A stretch of DNA of 20,000 bases from Stramonita haemastoma (taxonomy: Eukaryota > Mollusca > Gastropoda > Neogastropoda > Muricidae), in assembly GCA_030674155.1 (NCBI GenBank), contig CM060325.1, forward strand, positions 26,864,693 to 26,884,692. The letters run 5' to 3'. The position numbers and the translations under genes are program-made. Within the stretch, counting starts at the first letter, position 1. The number at the start of each line of letters is the position of its first letter. Below the pieces are notes generated by a model. It saw nothing but the letters and a program-made list of their open reading frames with translations, was not told the DNA's origin and did no database searches. This document shows positions 1 through 8,475 of the stretch, piece after piece.

Positions 1-108
<108 letters not shown>

Positions 109-204
109 CCCTGATAACACCCCCCCCCCCTCATTTAGGGGAAGCAATTTCCTGTGAAAGTTTTGGCTTCCTCCCTACCTCCTTCCCCTCCCCCCTTTAC
201 ACAC

Positions 205-220
205 CGCGCGCGCGCACATG

Positions 221-291
<71 letters not shown>

Positions 292-345
292 GTGCACTCG
301 CGCGCGTGTGCGTGCGCACTCATACAACACACACATACACAAAGG
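205..345. repeat. (CA)n microsatellite with CG-alternating flanks
   Basis: A (CA)n core at about 222-285 is flanked on both sides by alternating GCGC and GTGCGC sequence. The alternation of purine and pyrimidine is nearly continuous. Frames reading Thr-His or Cys-Val repeats here are products of the dinucleotide and are not genes. Confidence 0.95.
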
Positions 346-455
346 TGCGCGCGCTATACCTGCTAATTTCTCCTCCGGCTATGGAAGAAGTGTAGCTGCT
401 CTTTTCTGTTCCCTGTCAGGGTATTTTGTGTTCTTTTGGCTTTTTGAAACATACG

Positions 456-511
456 TACGTGTGTGTGTGTGTGTGGTGGTGTGTGTGTTTGTGTGTGTTG
501 GTGGTGTGTTG

Positions 512-546
<35 letters not shown>

Positions 547-578
547 GGTGTGTGGTGTGTGTTGTGTGTGTGTGGTAT
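456..578. repeat. Imperfect (GT)n microsatellite
   Basis: GT dinucleotides are interrupted by extra G and TT bases, which suggests an old, mutated tract. Confidence 0.95.
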
Positions 579-619
579 TTCCATGGCTACTGATGTGTAT
601 GTGGAAGTCTGCATGTCTT

Positions 620-622
<3 letters not shown>

Positions 623-666
<44 letters not shown>

Positions 667-778
667 ATAATATATTATATATATATATATATATTATATA
701 TATAATTATGTACGCACGCACGCACGCACGCACAACGCACGCACGCACGTACGCACGTACGTACGTACGTAGTATGTA
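623..778. repeat. (TA)n followed by ACGC/ACGT tetranucleotide repeat
   Basis: A (TA)n tract of about 85 bp with a few TAA interruptions runs directly into repeated ACGC units and then ACGT units. The TA block is self-complementary and could extrude as a cruciform. The ACGC/ACGT block alternates purine and pyrimidine. Confidence 0.95.
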
Positions 779-1360
779 TATATTGATTGTATGTTATGTA
801 TGTATTGTAAAAGCAGCATATGAAAACTTTGTGACGAGATTGAAGCGCTGATTTGAATCAGAAATTTCGAACAGATTTTGTTGTTGTTTTGTTGTTGTTG
901 TTGTTTTTTTAAGATAGCTTTGTTGGCATTTTCTGAGCCCTAGTGCTGTAGGCTCTTGTGGCACTTTTTGTGCTTAGGGAGAACGATCGGCAGTTTTGTT
1001 TTAGCTCATCAAACCTTTTACGGCTGTCGTTTTTGTTTATCGCTGCCGTAACTTTACAAGGCCATTTGAATTCTAGTGTCCTTGTGGGAGCTTGGGTTTT
1101 TCTGTGTATTGTTTTGTTTTCGTTGTTGTTGTTTTTTTAAATTCTATCGTTATATTTTCTGTGAACGTGCAGCATTTTATGAGGAAAAAAAACCAAACTT
1201 GTGGTGGGTAGGGCCTTATGTCCAAAATCCATTTCCCTATACTCTGCATGCAGATTTTTTTTTTTTTTTAATCATTGTTAGGAGTATAAAAAGAAAAGTA
1301 GTCTAAAAGAAAAGTGGTCTAGTGTTTATTTTTACTATTTTGATATAACACATGGGATTG
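779..1360. other. Intronic sequence, no gene seen
   Basis: T-rich, mostly unique sequence containing GTT trinucleotide runs near 880-910 and several poly-T runs. I see no exon with paired splice sites and no structured RNA. It is probably intron of the RECQL4 gene whose exons lie downstream, since that gene must extend to the left of the window. Confidence 0.5.
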
Positions 1361-1778
1361 TTTTTTTTCTCGTTCCTCGGCTGGAGCTCCCGATTTTTAC
1401 CTATGGTGAGAGTGTTGTGTATGCAACCGTTTACACCCCCATCCCCTCAACTTGAAGGTAGCTGCATTCCGATTTCGGGAAGAATGTGTAAAAACGACAC
1501 TAATGTGCGTGCAGTTTTATACATTTTCTCACTCGATCCTACCGACACGACATTGCCTACTCTTGCAAAAGGCGGAACGGGTTTTTAACTTTAGCTGAAG
1601 ACGTTCTGCCTGCGTTCGCACACGGGACCTCGATTTATTGTTTTATCCTAACGATTTTGATATTAATTAAGCTCGATTTTTTTCGTCAAACTGGGAAGAA
1701 AGGGCAAAGCTGGGAATCGAAATTAGAACCTTCACGGTTTGTTCGTTAGGCAGGTGAACGTCTTAACCGTCCTTCCAC
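1361..1778 (-). mobile_element. tRNA-derived SINE, tail B, near complete
   Basis: Read on the minus strand, a tRNA-like head occupies about 1778-1710, with a B-box-like GGTTC/TCGATTCCC region. A body follows with the conserved core (an AAATCGAGGTCCCGTGTGCG-like segment near 1620-1645) and a GTAAGAGTAGGCC-like block near 1560. The element ends in tail B (CGGAATGCAGCTACC, then a CTCACCAT block and a CCGAGGAACGA-like end) and a poly-T on the + strand. I recognise the general architecture but not the family name. Confidence 0.75.
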
Positions 1779-2130
1779 ATTTCTTCTGACCATCCACGAG
1801 ATCAGAGCAACAGGAGTCACTGCACCAGAGGACATGTTTTCTCGTATTGCGAGCTGGCCAATGGGGATGAGGATGATAGGAGATATAGCTATGGGCATGA
1901 AAACCTTCATTGAATCTTCTCGAGAGGGCTGTACTCAGCATTTCCTGCCATAGCATATCCCGGCATATGTCACGTCAGGTCCGAGAGATACAGACACCTG
2001 CAGTGTTGGCCAAGTATGTTTTCAAGGAGCACTCTTAAAACTGGATTCGTGTAAGCGGACGATGCTTGCCAGTGTGATAGCAAGTCTTCTTATTCAGCCC
2101 ACAGCTAGCAATCTTACTCTCGGTTAGAGC
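1779..2130. other. Intronic sequence, possible SINE body
   Basis: This stretch has no splice-bounded exon that I can defend. Short open stretches on both strands lack any recognisable motif. The right part could be the body of the SINE whose tRNA-like head lies at 2131-2207. Confidence 0.35.
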
Positions 2131-2207
2131 CCTAGGACTGTTACAGGATTCGAACCCGCGATCTCTCAGCTAGAAATTCATAGCAGTAACCGCTACGCTA
2201 CAAAGGC
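2131..2207 (-). mobile_element. tRNA-like SINE head
   Basis: On the minus strand, from 2207 downward, the sequence reads like a tRNA gene: an A-box-like GTAGCGTAGCGG followed by a perfect B-box-like GGGTTCGAATCC. The first seven bases do not pair with the bases where the acceptor 3' strand should be, so it is not a functional tRNA gene. It fits the promoter head of a tRNA-derived SINE. Confidence 0.6.
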
Positions 2208-2305
2208 TGGTAGAATTGATGAATTGGATATGGGTGATTATTAGGTTTGTAGGAAGTCACGCGATTTACAATGTAATATGACCTTTAGTCGGTTGAGTAG
2301 GAGCT

Positions 2306-2400
2306 GTGTGTGTGTGTTAGTGTCGTGTGTGTGTCTGTGTTTGTGTGTTGTCTGTGTTTGTGTGTGTGTGTGTGTGTATCTGTGTGTGTGAGTGTGTTGT
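2306..2400. repeat. Imperfect (GT)n microsatellite
   Basis: GT dinucleotides are interspersed with TCT and TTT. The tract sits just left of a SINE tail-A fragment. Confidence 0.92.
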
Positions 2401-2418
2401 ACTTTCTAATTATTTTAA

Positions 2419-2540
2419 GAGATAATGGATGGAATAAGCATTTATGTGTTGTTAGTTTTTTTATACCCAGTCCCTGTATGTATGTGTGTGCGCTCGCATG
2501 CGTGTGTGTGTGTCTGCATGCATACGTCTGTGTGTGTAGA
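2419..2540 (-). mobile_element. SINE tail-A fragment with expanded GT
   Basis: It matches the 3' tail shared by several elements in this window. On the + strand this reads GATAATGG...GAATAAGCA...TTATGTG...CCAGTCCC...GTATG. Here the GTGTGTATG motif that follows CCAGTCCC has expanded into a GT/GTGC microsatellite reaching about 2540. Confidence 0.6.
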
Positions 2541-2560
2541 TAAGTGCTGTTGCTTTTCAG

Positions 2561-2645
2561 GATAATGGAATAAGCAATCGTGTGAGGGGTTTTCTGTTTT
2601 TTGGTTGTTGTTTTTTTTTTTTAATCCAGTGTGTGTATGTGTATA
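2561..2645 (-). mobile_element. SINE tail-A fragment
   Basis: A second partial copy of tail A: GATAATGGAATAAGCA, a T-run, then AATCCAGTGTGTGTATG. It is degenerate and lacks the body and the head. Confidence 0.55.
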
Positions 2646-2875
2646 ATGTGGATACGTGTTATCGTTTTCAAGGGTTGCATGTTTCATGTATTTCTCACGC
2701 TTTGCCTTCACTCCTAACACTGTTTTATAAAGAATAATTTTTGTCGTGTAAAATCATAGCTGGCTTCTGCATGCATATCATTCGCACGCTAACACTCCAT
2801 CCATTATCTTTCAAAAGTGTTTTAAAGATAGATAGAATATATATATAAATATGTATATGTATATATGTGTGTGTG

Positions 2876-2984
2876 TTTATCTATTTATTTTTTTATTTCG
2901 AGGATTGAGGATAATGGAATAAGCTAGCACTTATGTGCTTTTATACATACAGCCCCCGTGTGTATTTTTGTCAATTTTGTCATG
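2876..2984 (-). mobile_element. SINE tail-A fragment
   Basis: Contains a (ATTT)n-like start, TTTCGAGGATTGAGGATAATGG, GAATAAGC, CACTTATGTGCTTTTATACAT and AGCCCCCGTGTGTAT, in the same order as the longer copies at 11905 and 14400. It stops where the (GA)n tract begins. Confidence 0.7.
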
Positions 2985-3043
<59 letters not shown>

Positions 3044-3047
3044 AGAA
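2982..3047. repeat. (GA)n microsatellite
   Basis: Nearly pure GA dinucleotides with a few AAG interruptions, joined to the tail-A fragment on its left. Confidence 0.95.
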
Positions 3048-3097
3048 GTAAGAGAAGATTTTTTTGCATAAAATGAAGGAGACGCCAAATTGGAAAA

Positions 3098-3527
3098 TGA
3101 CGGACGCCGTGGCTGAGTGGTTGTCCGTGAAAATCGTGGGTTCCAATCTTTAGCGGCGTCTGGTTTGTATTAAGAGCTTGGAAAATTTTACCATCTCAGG
3201 GGCAACTTCAAGGTGCAGACCTGCTAGTGCCTTCTTTACATTCGAGTATACATACACACATGCAGAAGATAAAATAATGCATGTTAAAGATCCCGTAATA
3301 TATGTCAGCGTTCGATGGGTTACGGAAACAGGAACATACCCAACATACATCTCCGAACTCGGAATGCGGCTGCCTTCATGATTTTCGTAAGAGTAGGCCA
3401 TTGTGTGCCGGTGGGAACAGATGACAGTTTTACAAAACTGCATAAACACGGGGACTGGATGTAAAAAGAACACTTAATGCTTATTCCATTATCCTCGATA
3501 TAAAAGAATGAATAAATAAATAAATAG
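3098..3527 (+). mobile_element. tRNA-derived SINE, tail A, complete
   Basis: The head at about 3100-3160 has an A-box-like GCCGTGGCTGAGTGG and a degenerate B box (GTGGGTTCCAATC). The body includes AGGTGCAGACCTGCTAGTGCC and GATGGGTTACGGAAAC segments that recur in the minus-strand copy at 12651-13034. Tail A (CCATTGTGTGCCGGTGGGAA, GGGGACTGGATG, TTATTCCATTATCCTCGAT) ends in (AATA)n. The tail here differs from that of the other copy with the same head and body. Confidence 0.82.
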
Positions 3528-3528
3528 G

Positions 3529-3672
3529 CAAAAACGGTCGCCTACACAAAATCTGACCATTGCCCGGACCTCGGAGTTCTAGCTGATACCCCCCCCCCCC
3601 CAAAACAAAAAAAAAAAAAAAAAAAAAAATTAATTAAATAAAAATAAATAAAAAATAAAAGATAAATAAATG
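3529..3672 (+). mobile_element. SINE tail-B fragment plus C/A-rich end
   Basis: Directly after the (AATA)n end of the previous SINE comes AAAACGGTCGCC, CACAAAATCTGACCATT and CCTCGGAG, which is tail B in + orientation. A C11 run, a long A-run and AAATAAAT repeats follow. It could be an independent insertion or a second tail on the same element. Confidence 0.6.
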
Positions 3673-3785
3673 CGAAAAGGTGGGTCGCCAAGTGGCACTT
3701 ACGAACTGTTGAGTGTGCACATATTCATAGGATGTAAGTTTGTTGTTTAGCGCTTGGCATCTTCCCATGTACGTTTTTCCTGTCT

Positions 3786-3802
3786 GCTTGTGTGTGTGTG
3801 TG

Positions 3803-3859
<57 letters not shown>

Positions 3860-3877
3860 GTGTGTGTGTGTGTGTGA
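3786..3877. repeat. (GT)n microsatellite
   Basis: An almost pure GT tract with two TGTTG interruptions. Confidence 0.96.
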
Positions 3878-3932
3878 GTTCATGAACCCATAGCAGGATT
3901 GAAGTCGAGCAGTTTTAACCACCCGGCTGTAA

Positions 3933-3951
3933 CATTTATTTATTCATGTAT

Positions 3952-3982
<31 letters not shown>

Positions 3983-3996
3983 TTATTTATTTATTT
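3933..3996. repeat. (TTTA)n microsatellite
   Basis: TTTA tetranucleotides with one or two slips lie immediately left of the minus-strand SINE at 3997. They may be the 3' poly-tail of that SINE. Confidence 0.93.
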
Positions 3997-4394
3997 ATAC
4001 CACTTTTTGTCACTGCAGATTTCTCTGCGTGAAATTCGGGCTGCTGTCCCCGGGGAGAGCGCGTCGCCACAAGTGCAGCTCCTACCCATTTTCTTTCTTT
4101 TTCCTGTCTGCAATTGTATTTGTTTCCCTATGAGAGTGGCTTTTTCTACAGAATTTTGTTAGGGACAGCCCTCTTGTTGCCGTGGGTTCTTTTTATGTGC
4201 GCTAAATAATAATGTGTAACACACGAGACCTCGGTTTATCGTCTCATCCGAAAGACTAGCACCCAGACCACCACTCATGATGTAATGGATGGGGGGGGAA
4301 GTTTTGGGCCCAAACGGGATTCAAACCACCGCACACTCCGACCCGGACTTTTCACTTTCTAGACAGGCCCATTACCTCTAGACCACCGATTCAC
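3997..4394 (-). mobile_element. tRNA-derived SINE (family C), next to RECQL4 exon
   Basis: A minus-strand SINE with a tRNA-like head at about 4394-4310 (GGTGGTCTAGAGGTAATGGG, then a GGTTTGAATCCCG B box). The core near 4205-4270 reads TTTCGGATGAGACGATAAAC and GAGGTCTCGTGTGT. The 3' region carries GGGGAGAGCGCGTCGCCACA. A near-identical copy without the head is at 19502-19835. The head end is only about 64 bp from the 5' edge of the RECQL4 exon, so the element lies beside the 3' splice site of that intron. Confidence 0.82.
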
Positions 4395-4457
4395 ACCGCC
4401 ATAGCTAGCGTTGAGCGTCATGGGATGATGGTTTATTGTGTTGTGTTCTGTTCCCAG

Positions 4458-4599
4458 CGTGTCTCACAAGAACTACTGGATGTGTGCTGACGAGGCCGAC
4501 GTGTCTCGAAGCTCCAGCCTGAAGCAGCACTTGGAGGCTCACTTTGAAGACGAGGGCGATGAGGAATCTGCCAACACCTCTGACTGCCCCGATACCGCG
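4458..4599 (+). CDS. RECQL4: RecQ-like helicase 4, penultimate exon
   Basis: This exon encodes part of the C-terminal tail of RECQL4, a nuclear and mitochondrial RecQ-family protein that works in replication initiation and DNA repair. The exon is 142 bp: one base completing a split codon, then 47 codons, ending on a codon boundary. The acceptor is TTCTGTTCCCAG and the donor is GCG followed by GTAAGG. The peptide begins V-S-H-K-N-Y-W-M-C and continues RSSSLKQHLEAHFEDEGDEE at residues 17-36. From memory of vertebrate RECQL4, this lines up with a segment just before the C-terminal DVRQF region that has Ser-Val, a Cys, then a basic/Leu stretch and an acidic FEEEEG run. The Ser that would be split by the upstream intron also fits. 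The helicase core is not in the window. The match to the family is moderate on its own and is strengthened by the phase match to the terminal exon. Confidence 0.8.
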
Positions 4600-4664
4600 G
4601 TAAGGCTTCTGTCTCTTCTGTGCGGGGATACGTCTACGAAATCTTTAATGTCTCAAAAAGGGCG

Positions 4665-5896
4665 AGAAATTCATGTGGGTTACAAGCAAGCATAGCTAAA
4701 AACAGTCGAAAATTTCATGTGGGTTACAAGTAAGCATAGCTAAAAACAGTCAAAAGAATTCATGTGGGTTACAAGCAAGCATAGCTAAAAACAGTCAAAA
4801 GAATTCATGTGGGTTACAAATAAGCATAGCTAAAAACAGTCAAAGAATTCATGTGGGTTACAAATAAGCATAGCTAAAAACAGTCAAAGAATTCATGTGG
4901 GTTACTAGTAAGCATAGCTAAAAACAGTCGAAAATTTCATGTGGGTTACAAATAAGCATAGCTAAAAACAGTCAAAGAATTCATGTGGGTTACAAGTAAG
5001 CATAGCTAAAAACAGTCAAAGAATTCATGTGGGTTACAAATAAGCATAGCTAAAAACAGTCAAAGAATTCATGTGGGTTACAAATAAGCATAGCTAAAAA
5101 CAGTCAAAAGAATTCATGTGGGTTACAAATAAGCATAGCTAAAAACAGTCAAAGAATTCATGTGGGTTACAAATAAGCATAGCTAAAAACAGTCAAAGAA
5201 TTCATGTGGGTTACAAATAAGCATAGCTAAAAACAGTCAAAAGAATTCATGTGGGTTACAAATAAGCATAGCTAAAAACAGTCAAAGAATTCATGTGGGT
5301 TACAAATAAGCATAGCTAAAAACAGTCAAAGAATTCATGTGGGTTACTAGTAAGCATAGCTAAAAACAGTCAAAGAATTCATGTGGGTTACAAATAAGCA
5401 TAGCTAAAAACAGTCAAAAGAATTCATGTGGGTTACAATAAGCATAGCTAAAAACAGTCAAAAGAATTCATGTGGGTTACAAGTAAGCATAGCTAAAAAC
5501 AGTCAAAGAATTCATGTGGGTTACTATAAGCATAGCTAAAAACAGTCAAAGAATTCATGTGGGTTACAAATAAGCATAGCTAAAAACAGTCGAAGAATTC
5601 ATGTGGGTTACAAATAAGCATAGCTAAAAACAGTCAAAGAATTCATGTGGGTTACTATAAGCATAGCTAAAAACAGTCAAAGAATTCATGTGGGTTACTA
5701 GTAAGCATAGCTAAAAACAGTCAAAAGAATTCATGTGGGTTACAAATAAGCATAGCTAAAAACAGTCAAAGAATTCATGTGGGTTACAAATAAGCATAGC
5801 TAAAAACAGTCAAAGAATTCATGTGGGTTACAAGTAAGCATAGCTAAAAACAGTCAAAGAATTCATGTGGGTTACTAGTAAGCATAGCTAAAAACA
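4665..5896 (+). repeat. 44-bp minisatellite, 28 copies
   Basis: A tandem array with units of mostly 44-45 bp. The core reads TTCATGTGGGTTACAA, then ATAAGCATAGCTAAAAACAG, then TCAAAGAA. I counted 28 occurrences of CATGTGGGTTA between 4671 and 5863, for an average period close to 44. Units vary mainly at the centre (ACAAATAAGC, ACAAGTAAGC, ACTAGTAAGC, ACAATAAGC, ACTATAAGC) and at the junction (CAAAG, CAAAAG, CGAAA). Most junctions create a GAATTC. The first unit is preceded by TCTCAAAAAGGGCGAGAA, which also occurs beside an isolated unit near 15442. The array begins about 65 bp after the RECQL4 donor. Confidence 0.97.
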
Positions 5897-6600
5897 TCAA
5901 CATATCAAGAACATAGAGTAAATCGATTCACAGACACAGGCAACCATATTATATTATAGTTGTGGGATCGTTTTCTGTTGTGCATGTGGAAGTGATGGCA
6001 TTATTGTGATGAAAAGCTCAGCCATCCCTGAAGTTGGGATTCAAGGCTGCTTAAATGGTGGGTGTGGGATTGGAAAGGTTGATGGGGGGGGGTGGGGGGG
6101 GGAGTTGTTAGGGGACCGTGGTGGCATATGCAAAAAAAAATCTCACTGTTGAATTTTGGTAGCTCTAGCCGAGCAAACGATAAACAAAAAAATAATTGAA
6201 AAAAATTGCAACTGAAAAATCAAAACAACCAACTAACGACATACATGAGAACGCTTTTAATGATTGACAGTAATTTTTTTTGGGTGGGGGAAGAATATTT
6301 CAGAATTAAAAAAAAAACAACTTGGAAGGTTGTTATTAAGGAAGAGATGATACAAAAAAATGTTTGTACGTCAATTACTGCCGGCTTATGTCATTATCAA
6401 AATGACTTTGTCACAACTCTCGACATACTATTAGTAGTTAAAGCAATCGCTTTAACACAAGCTCTCAGACTTTGTAATTAATTAAACAAATATCTTCTGC
6501 ACACAGTCATTTTCATTTGTCAGTGTCAAACACGCTTCGACCAGTTTTTCGAAAACATTCATAACTTGGACAAATACTAACCAATGGTCATTCACTTTAC
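5897..6600. other. Intronic sequence, no gene seen
   Basis: AT-rich, mostly unique sequence with a G-rich patch at 6079-6116 (runs of G separated by T or A, a possible G-quadruplex). A 91-codon open stretch in + orientation lacks splice sites and codon character, and I do not call it a gene. Confidence 0.5.
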
Positions 6601-6635
6601 CTTTGTGTTCCCTTTGTATGGCTTCTGTGTGTGCG

Positions 6636-6677
6636 CGCACAAACACACCTGCGCGCGCGCGCGCACGCCTGCATACA

Positions 6678-6737
<60 letters not shown>

Positions 6738-6862
6738 CACACACACAACACAACACACACAACACAACCAACACAACACAAACACAACACAACACAACAC
6801 AACACAACAACACAACACAACACACACACAACAACAACACACACACACACACACACACACCA
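6636..6862. repeat. (CA)n and (AACAC)n compound microsatellite
   Basis: A GCGC-rich entry leads to a (CA)n tract of about 60 bp, then a block built from AACAC/CAACA pentamers, then (CA)n again. Long open frames on both strands here are low-complexity products. Confidence 0.96.
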
Positions 6863-7077
6863 CACGAACAATTGCATTGATTTCCCTTGAGCAAGGGAAA
6901 CCACTCAACGTAGCTTTTCTCGGAGACCACTTAGCATAGTGATGGTGTCCAGAAGAGACGTGACGTAGTTAGTTGTCTTGGTGCCGTGTTGTGTCTGTCT
7001 TTGTTCCGCAACTTGTTCCTCTAGTTTGGAGGATGAAATGCCCGGCCTGGTCCATTCTTTGAGCTAATAAGTTTGGG

Positions 7078-7198
7078 CTTGGTTTTTTTTTGTTGGTTTG
7101 GGTTTTGTTTTGGGTTTTTTTTGTTTGGTTGGTTGGTTTTTTTTTGTTTTTTGTTGTTGTTGGGTTTTTTGTCTGTTTTGGGTTTTTTTTGGGGGGGT
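7078..7198. repeat. G/T-only low-complexity stretch
   Basis: About 120 bp made almost entirely of G and T (TTTGGTT, GGGTTTT, GTTGTTGTT), leading into a tail-B SINE fragment. Similar G/T stretches precede other tail-B pieces (14955-15009, 17250-17400), so it may be a degenerated poly-A tail on the opposite strand. Confidence 0.8.
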
Positions 7199-7229
7199 TC
7201 ATGTAACTAGAATCATGCACGGTTTGTAT

Positions 7230-7342
7230 TTGCCCTCGGCTATAGCTCCGAGGTTCATCAATGGTGAGATTTTGCGTATGGGACCGTTTCTTTGCCCCTA
7301 CCATTAAGGTAGCTAGCTGCATTCCGACTGCAGAGAATGTGC
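7230..7342 (-). mobile_element. SINE tail-B fragment
   Basis: On the + strand it reads CCTCGGCTATAGCTCCGAGG, TTCATCAATGGTGAGATTTT, GGGACCGTTTCTTTGCCC, then TAGCTGCATTCCGACT. The order is the same as in the copies at 1361, 7793, 12651, 15010 and 17030. CCTCGG (7234-7239) and CCGAGG (7248-7253) form an inverted repeat with an 8-bp spacer. Head and core are missing. Confidence 0.75.
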
Positions 7343-7475
7343 GGTTGTTTTAATTCTTGCTTGTCACAGACTGCTGTTCTTTGTATTACCCTTGTTCTGA
7401 CCCGGTTTTTTTTTTTTAACCCATTTTAGTCAAATATGAGAACAAGTTTCCTTATTCACTATTGCCCCCCTCCCT

Positions 7476-7496
7476 CCACACACACACACACACACA

Positions 7497-7551
<55 letters not shown>

Positions 7552-7593
7552 CTCTCTCTCTCTCTCTCCTCCTCTCTCTCTCTCTCTCCTCTC

Positions 7594-7633
<40 letters not shown>

Positions 7634-7636
7634 CCC
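7476..7636. repeat. (CA)n(CT)n compound microsatellite
   Basis: A CA tract of about 75 bp switches to an imperfect CT tract of about 85 bp with CCT interruptions. Confidence 0.96.
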
Positions 7637-7792
7637 CCTCCCTTGTCAATAGGCAAGGTTTATAATATTTGTGGAAATTGAGTCTGGGCAGCACGAGAGA
7701 GAGAACGTCTTTAACCTGTTCTTTACTATATAGACTATCAGTTGAAGTGTGGGGTGGAGAGTTATTTGTTTTTGTCTTTTTCTTTTAGCTTA

Positions 7793-7899
7793 CGTTCCTC
7801 GGCTATATCTCCGAGGTTTACTAATGGTGAAATTTTGGGTATGCGACCGTTTCTTTTTTGCCTACCATGAACGTAGCCGTATTCTGACTTCGGGGATTA
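7793..7899 (-). mobile_element. SINE tail-B fragment
   Basis: Contains GTTCCTCGGCTATATCTCCG, ACTAATGGTGAAATTTT, GGGTATGCGACCGTTTC, CTACCATGAACGTAGCCG and TATTCTGACTTCGGGG. The inverted repeat CCTCGG (7797-7802) and CCGAGG (7811-7816) is kept. No tRNA head follows. Confidence 0.75.
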
Positions 7900-8076
7900 G
7901 AAGTCTTTTAAGTTGGAGAGTTTTGGGGTTTTTTTTTTTTTAGATTTTGTTTAGTTTAATTTCCTCATGCAGACAGAAAGTATTAAGCTGAAGTGTGCGT
8001 GCGAGTACGTGCGAAAGATGAATAAGCGATTTCGTTACTCACATAACGCTGACGTGTTTCATTGAAATCAGTGCTG

Positions 8077-8376
8077 ATGACCTAATCATTGACGTCACTG
8101 CTGCTGACCTAATCAACATCACAGCTGCTGACCTAATCATTGACGTCATTGCTGTTGACCTAATCAGCATCACAGCTGCTGACCTAATCATTGACGTCAC
8201 TGCTGCTGACCTAATCAGCATCACTGCCGCTGACCTAATCATTGACGTCATTGCTGTTGACCTAATCATCGGCATCACTGCACACACTGACGCGTGTGAT
8301 TTGTTATGTGGCTAATCAGCTGACGATGACCTAACTACATCACTGACGTCACAGCCACTGACCTAAATCACTGACA
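8077..8376 (+). repeat. 51-bp higher-order repeat with CRE palindromes
   Basis: Two related sub-units alternate: a 27-bp form containing TTGACGTCA...GACCTAATCA and a 24-bp form containing GCATCACAGCTGCTGACC. Together they make a 51-bp period, clean from about 8089 to 8270 and degenerate to about 8376. Perfect TGACGTCA palindromes (the CREB/ATF consensus) start at 8090, 8141, 8192, 8243 and 8344. TGACCT, the complement of the nuclear-receptor half-site AGGTCA, occurs ten times. Whether any of these sites is used is unknown. Confidence 0.9.
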
Positions 8377-8466
8377 CAGCGCACAAATCCAACATCACTC
8401 AGTCAAGAGTGCTAAATTTAGCGCGCCCCTTCCTTTTACCGGGTCCCAAGTGTGGTCAGTTCCGGC

Positions 8467-8475
8467 TATAAATAG
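8467..8475 (+). promoter_or_regulatory. TATA-box-like TATAAATAG
   Basis: A perfect TATAAATAG lies in a GC-richer context about 115 bp downstream of the last CRE palindrome and about 490 bp before the last RECQL4 exon. A C-run of about 18 bases follows. A second TATAAATAGCA is at 12414, also followed by C-rich sequence, so this may belong to a repeat rather than a working promoter. Confidence 0.35.

Noticed and set aside
1785..1950. Open stretch of about 55 codons, + strand (IHEIRATGVTAPEDMFSR...)
   Set aside because: No donor or acceptor of good quality brackets it, and it has no RECQL4 helicase or zinc-binding motif. Its length is within chance.
2131..2207. Functional tRNA gene, minus strand
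   Set aside because: The B box is perfect but the acceptor stem does not pair. The window contains many other tRNA-like SINE heads.
4665..5896. CRISPR-like array
   Set aside because: Units are directly adjacent with no unique spacers, and the context is an animal intron.
6482..6939. Several 95-140 codon open frames on both strands
   Set aside because: All cross the CA/AACAC microsatellite and encode Cys-Val or Thr-His runs.
8039..8287. 82-codon minus-strand open frame with MIRSAAV repeats
   Set aside because: It is a reading of the 51-bp CRE array, whose period is a multiple of 3. There is no evidence of coding.
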